Of a DNA stretch of 64,000 bases, positions 56,241 to 64,000 are shown piece by piece; positions within the stretch are counted from its first letter, which is position 1; every line of letters begins with the position of its first letter. Location: positions 1,116,001 through 1,180,000 of the forward strand of contig JAUTXW010000205.1 of assembly GCA_030620095.1 (NCBI GenBank). Direction: 5' to 3'. A model generated the notes under the pieces. It saw nothing but the letters and a program-made list of their open reading frames with translations, had not been told where the DNA came from and did not search any database. Origin of the DNA: Kuschelorhynchus macadamiae (taxonomy: Eukaryota; Arthropoda; Insecta; Coleoptera; Curculionidae). The translations under genes and the position numbers were made by a program.

Positions 56241-59200
56241 CACAGTGGGCTGGCTGGGAAAAGTAGGTTGACAAAATAAATTCTATCAAAATTTGATTAC
56301 TTCATGATACGCCTTCAGAGAATTATTAAATATTTTTTGAAAAATATCATTTTAAACCTTTAATTATGCCTGCATTGCAGTTATTGAGGTGTTATTGTTT
56401 ATTTTTAATTGACAAATAACGAGAAAAGTATTGTTAACCAAAATACACTTTTATATTGTTCAAGTATAAATACAATAATTATTGAAATAGGGCGTCAACA
56501 AGTAAATAATATATGTAAATACCAATATGTGTTTTTATTAGTATTCTAGGACAAAAATATTGTAAGGATTAATGCTTCAAAATTAAATCAAATTATAGCC
56601 TAAATATTAAAACATTTTTCTTATGGTCATTAAACATTTTTTCAAAAAAACAGGTCGTATTTAAAAATTTGACTCCTAGGAAAATAGAGAAAACTAATTT
56701 TAGTTATAAAATTAATATTATTAAATTAGCAAATTAAATTAATAAATATAACATTTTACAAGTTAAAACAGAAACACTGTTACTCAGTTTTAAATAAAAT
56801 GTGTACGTACGTGTTTTTAAGTAGTTAACGAAATTTCCATTACATCTATATTTAATATTTGATACAAACAAGAGATTATCTTATATGACGTTAAATTTTA
56901 CGAATATCAATATGTACTGTAATAAAATATTAAGACTAACATGTGATGTAAACAAAATCTTCAAATTGATTTTATATTATTAACAACGCGCTTCAATTTT
57001 TTTATATCAAAAGCACAAGATTAAATGCTTGACATCAGTAAATAAACTAAAAATTATATCTATACATTAATATTAAAAATAAAAGTACATAGAAGTAGCA
57101 CAAAAAGCAAAATCAGATTAATATTCAAATTTGAAACAAAAAAATGAAATAATTATATGATAATATCGATTTTAATTGGTTTCTACGATAGAAATGTATC
57201 TAAAAACTCGCTTGTGTAATATTAATATATTTTTAATTAGTTCTTTAAATATATGTGAGAAACAGAATATATACAATAGACAAAATAATTAATTATTGTG
57301 GAAATGAACGGAAAAAAGTAAGAAATGAAGTAATATTAAAACTTTATACGCTTTCTACTTCGTCATATGAATTACTTTCATCACCATCATCATCATCATC
57401 ATCATCATCATTATCATCATCATCGGGGTTACTAATGCTAGTTATAGAAGGGCATTTTAACAAAGCTAAAACGTCTACCGAAAAAGCGTTTTTAGACTTC
57501 TGAGTGTTTTGTCTAAAACTGTTTATAAGCGGGTCAGATGAGATCAGCAACATCCTAAGTAGATCTTTATTCGAGGCATTACGGGATATTTTTTGAGTGT
57601 TAAACTCCCTAAACCTTCGGCAATCTTTGTTACGGGCTTCTTGGGCTTCCTCCGATAGTTGTCCAATCGGCAAAATAAAATGTTTAATAATATCTGCCCC
57701 ATGAACAAGAATTTTGTGCACCGTAACAGGCATGTAATACCAGGAATAAAGATCTAAGTAGAGTTGCCTAGTATCTGCTGCATATTTTCCAAACATGTCG
57801 ATCTGAATTTCGTACCCAGATGACAAAGTTTGCAAAAGAACGCTGAACCTATGTATTAGAGTTTCATCCAAACCTGTTATATCTGCAGTTTTTTTTGGAT
57901 TTAGAAAGAACTTTCTTGCCGTATTCCCATCATTAGTCGATCCAAACCCTAGTTTTGGCATATCTACAATTAAGCCCATTTCCACTTTAAATTTTTGTTG
58001 AATTTCAGATTTTCTTATTTTTATTTGATTTTTTTCTTCTTCGCCTTTCACCAGCCATTTCTGAATACAAAGCTTATAGCTAACATGCAACAAGCATTCA
58101 AAACACCTGATCCAAGCGTGCAATGTAGATATGCCAAAACCATAGTTAATACAACTTTTGGTGCCTATTTCCATATTCATAGTTTTGGGAGTGGCGCCAC
58201 AGATATAACAAGTTTGAGATGATTTGGTGTTGCTCAGTGAATTGCAAACTTTACCATCGACCATGGTTGAATGTAGCTCGTGATGAATATTTATTTCCAT
58301 GTTCTCAATTGTGATTTTAGTCGGCCTTAAACTTGCTATTTGGTTTTGAATTTGTTGTGTTTCCAATATTGTTCTATCATGAGTTTCCTTCTCAAAAAAA
58401 AAATTTTATTGGACGGCACAATCTAGTCGAAGATGTCCTATTGTTTTGCCAAACGTATACCTGTTGGTTATTTTGGGGATGTAGTTTAATAATTACAAAG
58501 GAGAAAATAAATAAGTATTCGTCGTTAGAGTTTGGGTTGTTAAATTTTTGTTTATATCTGCTGTGCCCGGAACTTCCGTCACAGCCCCATTTACTAACTA
58601 AATTAAAATTAGTAACCCCGGATGATACTAAACGATTTATTACTGATTCTTGTACTATTGCAAGCCGTTTTGCGGTATGATCAAGCAAAGCTTGAAGAGA
58701 AATTTCAGCTCGTGTATCAGTGATTCTAATAAACTCGTCTGAAGGACAACAATCTGATTTTGCTTTTTGTAAACTATAATATGACTGATAAAGAATATGT
58801 CCTACATCTACTGCTCTTTTTCTCAATAAAATATAACTTTGTTTCGATAACTTACAGTCTACATACAATGCCAAAGCCTCCTCTTTGTTATACTGGCGCA
58901 TAACATTTTTCCGCGTATCTTTCTCACGCCTTAAAAGTTTAATAACTGTAGCGCGTTGAGGAGAAGCACTACTTAACTCCTTAACTATATTTGCGGCATC
59001 TCTACGTCCCGAATTTCTAATCGCTACTTGTGCAGCAAAAGTTATTTCTTCGTAACTGGACTGGACAAGTAAATGCTCCACTTTTCGTTTCTTTGTCCTA
59101 AAGCAGCACGAATCTTGTATTGCCTTGTTTGGCCGTCCAGGAACTTGATTTTCTGAGTTTGTCTCCTCTGCATTGCCGTCACTATCAGAACTACTATTTT

Positions 59201-59973
59201 CAAAAATCAAATCTTCTTTACTTAGCCAATTTTCGTAATTTTTTAAAAATACGTTTAATTTTCTTGAAGATCGTTCCCATCTCTCGCTAATATGTTGTTC
59301 TTCTATCTCTTTAGAAACTATATGTAAATTTAGGGTCTCTTTTACAAAAGCAAGTAAGGTACTATTTCTGTTGACTTTAGCCGTCATTCGCCACTTTTCA
59401 AAAAATACGCGTCTTGATATAGTCCCCATGGTATCTGAATCAAATGAGAAAAAACCTCTTATCGCAAAAAAAAACGCAAAAAAAACTTTATGTACTTAAA
59501 ACCGTAACAGAGTAACCTATTAATTTTTCCAAAAATAAGTTTGGAACATTTTGGTACAAGTACGATTTTATATCTACAAAACTAGGAAACTATAATTTTT
59601 TTACTTACTTTAGCAGCAATCACTAACATCAACAACACTTCTCTTAAATAATCAATAATCCCATTTAAAATTAATGTATTTGACATTTAAGTGTCAATAC
59701 GTTATGTTATTATTGACAAGGGTCATATTTTCAAAGCCTACTAGGCCATATTTTGAAATAATATTTTGAAATGTACCATAAATATAAAGATTAATACGAC
59801 TACTATTTGCAAATGATATGTTTATTTATTTGTAATAAATAGAAATTTACTTATATATTAAAATGCTATTATGATATGGTTTATATAGGTGTTTTACATT
59901 ATTTTACCGTATCTAACATTACATTTTTGACGGGTACTTTTTTCAAGCTAGTTTTGATAAACAGCCCTCTGTG
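56241..59973 (-). mobile_element. Transib transposon, 3733 bp, nearly complete
   Basis: Termini CACAGTGGGCTG (56241) and, on the inverse strand, CACAGAGGGCTG (from 59973). The 5-bp GC-rich duplication AGGCG is exact (56236-56240 and 59974-59978). Behind each heptamer 23 bp follow, then an A-rich nonamer: ACAAAATAA on the left and AAAAAAGTA on the right. Five-bp GC-rich duplications and CACNNTG-like ends are known Transib traits. It encodes one RAG1-like transposase on the minus strand, with ~1.1 kb of 3' non-coding DNA. Confidence 0.95.
57344..59429 (-). pseudogene. Transib transposase (RAG1 catalytic-core relative), one frameshift
   Basis: Two adjoining frames (59429-58392 and 58390-57344) form one protein of about 694 residues, interrupted by a single extra T in a T10 run at about 58394-58403. 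The first catalytic D is about residue 284 ('WGCDGSSGHSRYKQKF'), the second about 391 ('MVDGKVCN'), a spacing of 107 compared with 108 between D600 and D708 in RAG1. The E is about 593 ('GQLSEEAQEARNKDCRRFRE'), aligning with RAG1 'ASEGNESGNKLFRRFR'. A Cys pair ('CYICGATPKTMN', about 407-410) and 'LHAWIRCFECLLH' match the RAG1 zinc-binding region. The N terminus 'MGTISRRVFFEKWR' and the Asp-rich C-terminal tail are typical Transib features. The tail is encoded by an (ATC/GAT) microsatellite. If the homopolymer slip is a sequencing error, the gene is intact. Confidence 0.92.
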
Positions 59974-60243
59974 AGGCGTACGGGATAGAATGCAGGAACA
60001 ATTAAGCCTCACACGTTCACAGCGTCTGCTCCCTTTCTTGCGGGGTCGTTAGTTTCCACTCTGAGCGGTTGAGTCTCTCGTTTCCCCCCGAAATAAGGCA
60101 GCAAAACCGAATACGTGGAACCACTTATGTTAGTAACACAAATGTCTGCCTTCGACGAGACGAACCGGAAGACTCCCGTATACAATACTTGTTACAAAAT
60201 TAATCGAATTTGTGTGTTCGTTTAAGCTATGAATCATATTATC

Positions 60244-60838
60244 CATGATATAATAAGCGGAAGGTATGATATCTAGACGGTCTCAATTGCGGCCGGTTCA
60301 CGCAGTGACGTCATTGCGTACATAGATTTTTAATTTGCTTATGGAGATGCATGTCGTTTCTAGCATTTAGACATTATATTACCATTTTTTTCAATTAAAA
60401 ATGTTTTTCTAACGAAATATTGTCATATAAAACTCAGTAAAATAAAAAATTTATGACATGGTAGTTATATACTTATTTAATAAAAATACCAATACACGCT
60501 AAAGAAAGAGTTAGGTTTGTATAAAATACGACAGTATTTAATTTTATACTGTTATTTTGTCATACATGTTTATATTTAGTTCAATTTAGAACCAATAAAT
60601 GCTATAATATCTGTGTTTTTTGATAAACATAGGGACATAACTAAGTCCCATTTGAGTGGAGGAGGTCTAATTAAAAAAAATATATGATATGAGGGGCAAT
60701 AAAACAACACACACTAAACAAGTTTAACCTTGATGCCGTTTGTTCCTATATTATATGTAATTATATAAACAAATAAAATTTAAATGAAATATAGCCATAT
60801 TCTAGTTGAAAATCCCTTTTATTTATAAAAAAATTCGA

Positions 60839-60888
<50 letters not shown>

Positions 60889-61235
60889 TATACATATAGT
60901 CATTTTTAACATAATGCCTTGAGCATATCCGCGCCAATTTTGTATCCAGCTTTGCGTTGTTACACAAGCGTGACCATTCACGTAAACATGTTTTGTCTTT
61001 AGGGAAAGTAAAAAAACCTTATATTCCTATCAAAATTCTTTGTAAACATTCTTAGCACACCTCATATTTATTGTTGTTTAATTAACTAAATACAAAAAGG
61101 ACACAGAACACTTTTAAACGTCAACTGAAAATGCACTGAAATCAGATGATCGAAGGTCAATGACAGCCGGCGATAATCACGCGATGACGTAGCAGTTCGA
61201 TGCACGATATCATACCTTCAGCTTATTATATCATG
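60244..61235. mobile_element. Non-autonomous element, 992 bp, 8-bp target duplication
   Basis: The ends CATGATATAATAAGC and GCTTATTATATCATG are inverted. The 8-bp duplication ATATTATC is exact (60236-60243 and 61236-61243), and the empty site is seen at 38303-38310. Inverted similarity continues inward (GAAGGTATGATATC). Contains a (TA) tract at 60842-60886 and no transposase. An 8-bp duplication suits hAT-like or similar superfamilies, but the termini are not CAG-type, so the superfamily is open. Confidence 0.8.
60842..60886. repeat. (TA)n microsatellite, 45 bp
   Basis: TA dinucleotide run within the 992-bp element. Confidence 0.95.
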
Positions 61236-61479
61236 ATATTATCGGCTGACGATGGCTTAATTCGTAATTAGGGGACAGATTATCATTAGGTGCCCTGACA
61301 TACTTTCCGTTTATTTTATTTCGATATTTTCGACAAGGAAACTTCGATCTGTCTAATTTTTCGAAACGAGGAAATTTTAGGGAAAATTGATACACATTAA
61401 ATAGAAATCAATAGATTATGTCCAGTAGCTATCAGTAAAAAAGTAATATATATATAAAAGTTTGCTTTAAATTCTCAGC

Positions 61480-62281
61480 TTTCACTTTGCAATTTAGAAA
61501 AGACACTAGGTGAACTAGCACGTAGACAGAAGAATTTAGATTTGAAGTTTTGTCAGGTTCTCCTTAGTACTCTTATTCAAAGACAGGACACATCCTCTTG
61601 CTCTTCAAGTGCCTGAAAGTAATGCGTGATTAAATGCTCTACCTTCTGCATCTTTAGGGAATCTTTTGGATGATTCATTTTTTCGTATTTCCATTGCTTT
61701 GAGAGTCGCTTGGCCTGTGTGTGAACAACATATCTGCACTTGTGGCGAAACAGTAGATATCTATGGCCTACATGGACTAAGCTACAAAAAAAGTGCGAGA
61801 CGAATGTCCAGATACAGGATGATCAACGACATAATTAAGAGGTGCCTGATAACTGCGGAATTTCCTGCAATTTTAGAACCGTTTGTCGTTTGGAAAGCGA
61901 ATGAATGGAATGACATTGATTCCCTAGAAAACATTGTTATGGGACTCTACGTGCAGCCATACCCTTACTGATTCTTCTATCAAACAAACATCTGAAAGAG
62001 CAGATGATGCTGCACGTAGCGGAGAATCACAAAAACATCATAAATATTACGAGTTAGAAGACCGTTTTGAGTTTGTACCTTTCGCAGTTAAAACGTTTGG
62101 TCCTTGGGGTAATGAGGCAAAAAAGCTTCTTCATTTAATAAACACAAAAATATCGCGCAAGGAGGTAAAAAGCTTTATTAGTCAAAAAATTAACCTCGGT
62201 ATTCAAAGATATAATGCGACTTCTGTGTTAGGGACTATCGAGAATGTAACAGGTTTGGATAATTTTTTTAATTATATTTGA
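61480..62281 (+). pseudogene. Retroelement polyprotein C-terminal fragment (PD-(D/E)xK-like)
   Basis: The frame from about 61630 reads 'LNALPSASLGNLLDDSFFRI' and 'LRVAWPVCEQHICTCGETVD' (two Cys pairs), then 'YGLHGLSYKKSARRMSRYR' and 'MINDIIKRCLITAEFPAILE'. After a shift near 61880 the next frame gives 'GKRMNGMTLIP', a stop, 'TLLWDSTCSHTLTDSSIK', and 'FVPFAVKTFGPWGNEAKKLL' to the stop at 62281. This is the C-terminal module of a metazoan RT-bearing element family I know only as uncharacterised. The 'RPDG...WD' core usually found looks like a PD-(D/E)xK nuclease; here RPDG is changed to RMNG. Broken and inactive. Confidence 0.55.
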
Positions 62282-62479
62282 TTATTTAATTTAATTTTAT
62301 TTTTAGTATATATTTTGTATAAATAGTTTCCTGAATAATTGTTTTATTTAAAACTAAATACCTAATCCAAAAAACTAACTGCAGCTAGAGAAAAAGATTT
62401 TGAAAAATGCATACCAAGTGCTTAAAATCTTGTCCATTTACTTCTTGACAGTGAGCTAGATATTGCGGAATGGCATTCT

Positions 62480-63140
62480 AAATGTTAAGAAGGCTGTTGT
62501 TCGATATTTCTACATTTGTTTTCGATTCATCTTAGATCCTTCAGGTTTAACATCTTAGTTTTGAAAACAGCATTGTTGAGGTGTCTCAACAAATAAATAA
62601 CGGAGAAGAGTCAAGTCTGAGGACCGAGCTGACTAATCAATACTGCCCGTTTTCCCTATCCACCTTCCAAAAAAACACTTTGACAAGTTATTCCTGAATT
62701 TCCTGAAATTGGTGGTGTGGAGACGCAACCCGATTCATCATCATTCATGTCATATTTTCTAAAAAACAATTTAGGTCTAAATTCATACAAATGTTTTACA
62801 GTGGTAAAGAGGAACTTCCGAGGATTAGGAAACACCGAAAAGTTTTAATTTTTAATATTTGCAAATATCTGGCACATTCAGATTTCCTTTTGAAAAACTG
62901 CCCAATAACCAACCTATCAACTCAGCTCAAACGTTTTTGTAGAAATTGGGTGTGATGTTATCGTATACAGAGTTTTCCTTTGTCCAATATCGACAATTAT
63001 GCCGGTTGACGGTTCCATTTAAAGTGAAAGTTAACTGATCTGAAAACATTAATTGACAAATGAGATTTGGATTGGCGTTACAAAGTTGAACTTGAAACTT
63101 CTTGGACTAATGTTATTTTATAATGAAATTTACGGACATA
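62480..63140 (-). pseudogene. Mariner-type transposase, strongly decayed
   Basis: Minus-strand pieces near 63040-62975 read 'LMFSDQLTFTLNGTVNRHNC' and 'RYWTKENS', the first catalytic block (with DQ in place of DE) of a mariner-like group with 'SDExTFxLxGxVNRHN'. Remaining parts are too degraded. No clear terminal repeats. Confidence 0.5.
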
Positions 63141-63146
63141 TGTAGG

Positions 63147-63500
63147 TCCTAAAAACGAGATAGGACAATTGGCACAAACAAACTGTTTTGTTGTTTTTTC
63201 CGCAAGATTGAGTTCAGTCTAGCAGAAGAAGCAATTAATAATAAACCCCGAAAATGCCAAGTGGCCCCCGCAACAACTAATGATTATTATGGTGGATTTA
63301 ATATAAAAATTTAACGCAAGCATCTAATGACAGCTTGCTTCGTTCGGCAATTCCTGTAATATGAAAAATCATCTGGATTTTTTCTTACCATCACTTTTAT
63401 TGCCAAAATAAAATATTATCCCCATTTTCCTTTATCTTCCGAAGACGGTTTTTGCAACTAACACATAGCCGTATTTGGATTTTACTGCTTTTTCTGCTAT
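63147..63500. repeat. Dispersed repeat, copy 2 (pairs with 52714-53070)
   Basis: 'gtcctaaaaacgagatagg', 'agaagcaattaataataaacccc', 'cgttcggcaattcctgtaa' and 'tttttgcaactaacacatagcc' occur in the same order as copy 1, with substitutions and indels. Confidence 0.75.
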
Positions 63501-63900
63501 AGTGAATATATTTTTTGTGGTGGATTCAGTAGGGTTGCTAATTTTTGATAAGGGAAAAAAACAAGTGGTAAAAGTGGTATATTTCAAATGAGGAGATCCT
63601 TCAAGTTTGAAAACAATAACTTTAACACGAATAATATACACTATTTTTCCTACGATCAGTCAAAATTTTCAGTAGAATTATTATATTTTATATTTTGTAT
63701 GTTTCAACACTAGTTTTGAAAACCTTGTTCCATAATATTCTGATTATCTCATTCTTGTTTGATTCGTTAATAGGTTTTTTATAATTTTTAGGTATTGTCT
63801 AGTATGTTAATGTGTGTATCGGTACCGGGCTAAAACCAGATTAGGCAACATCGCTAAAGCTATAAGTTAAGCTTTTGTAGTTCCATAATGATTTTAAAGT
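63501..63900. other. Stretch without a recognised gene
   Basis: AT-rich; no frame or repeat recognised. Confidence 0.35.
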
Positions 63901-64000
63901 CACACGAAACGGGAAAATATACGTCTAGTAGGCAAGACAGAATGGGCCGTGGAGGTGGTGGGGGCGTTTACATTAAAAGTAACATAAATTATTCAATAAT
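63897..64000 (+). pseudogene. LINE (non-LTR) endonuclease-domain fragment at the window edge
   Basis: An open frame runs to the window end: 'KSHETGKYTSSRQDRMGRGG' followed by 'GGGVYIKSNINYSI'. The pattern 'RxDRxxRxGGGVxIYxK' is the conserved block of APE-type endonucleases in jockey/CR1/I-like LINEs. Only this piece is visible. Confidence 0.6.

Larger units (their letters stand above)
55942..60177 (-). mobile_element. Short retroposon (SINE-like or truncated LINE) split by Transib
   Basis: Flanked by the 12-bp duplication GTATACAATACT (55930-55941 and 60178-60189). On the minus strand it starts near 60177 (GGGAGTCTTCCGGTTCG) and ends in a (GAAA)n tail at 55942-55965. Without Transib it is about 490 bp, GC-richer than its surroundings. 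No reverse transcriptase is encoded, so it is either a SINE or a 5'-truncated LINE. The (GAAA)n tail and variable-length duplication are retroposition hallmarks. Confidence 0.75.
55848..61440 (+). repeat. Dispersed repeat, copy interrupted by two insertions
   Basis: Three pieces (55848-55941, 60190-60243, 61244-61440) align in order with the uninterrupted copy at 38165-38512. The first gap holds a retroposon containing Transib, the second an element with an 8-bp duplication. Confidence 0.85.

Noticed and set aside
57255..57503. Ser-rich plus-strand frame
   Set aside because: Antisense of the GAT/ATC microsatellite encoding the Asp-rich Transib tail.
59749..60130. Host promoter-like GC-rich block near 60000-60130
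   Set aside because: Explained by the 5' half of the retroposon flanking Transib.

Overview
This window is AT-rich, intron- and repeat-dominated animal DNA, almost certainly from an insect. The reasons are Tc1/mariner, Transib, hAT, Crypton-like, Penelope-like and gypsy-like elements of arthropod type, metazoan splice signals, and long (TA)n tracts; no operons or ribosome binding sites are apparent. A TE-rich beetle-like genome is plausible, but the order cannot be fixed from sequence alone. Nearly every long reading frame belongs to a mobile element. The only convincing host-gene piece is a signal-peptide exon on the minus strand at 5341-5431.

Layout. 1-1.7 kb: right part of copy A of a CACTG-ended DNA transposon (copies B and C at 18.1-20.3 and 39.3-41.6 kb). 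2.6-5.2 kb: mariner relic with ~690-bp inverted ends. 5.3-5.8 kb: host first exons. 6.3-10.4 kb: two tandem Crypton-like tyrosine recombinase relics, the first split by a Sailor-like element. 11.3-17.0 kb: gypsy-like LTR relic carrying an array of a dispersed repeat and a nested hAT element. 21.5-23.1 kb: hAT 3' end and dispersed repeat. 24.6-27.4 kb: head-to-head Penelope-like pair. 27.7-32.7 kb: two mariner relics. 33.7-39.3 kb: dispersed repeats, a ~215-bp tandem repeat with a hammerhead-ribozyme-like motif, and a large fold-back. 42.8-52.7 kb: three mariner-type elements almost touching each other. The middle one is apparently intact (DD41D), and the third carries an intact nested Sailor (DD82E). 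53.4-54.7 kb: Penelope 3' fragment invaded by (TA)n, plus a double palindrome. 55.8-61.4 kb: an old repeat interrupted by a retroposon, which is itself interrupted by a 3.7-kb Transib element, and separately by a 1-kb element with 8-bp duplications. 61.5-64 kb: retroelement and mariner remnants and the start of a LINE endonuclease domain.

Most notable: (1) a nearly complete Transib, a relative of the RAG1 recombinase, with termini that read as heptamer/23-bp spacer/A-rich nonamer, a 5-bp GC-rich target duplication and a RAG1-like D-D spacing; (2) two diverged Sailor-type elements that each carry an inverted copy of an early part of their own transposase gene just after its stop codon, a hairpin-RNA architecture; (3) a tandem repeat with a minimal type-I hammerhead-like motif. 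The elements are related by nesting, and the target duplications and an empty site at 38.2-38.5 kb give a relative order of insertion.
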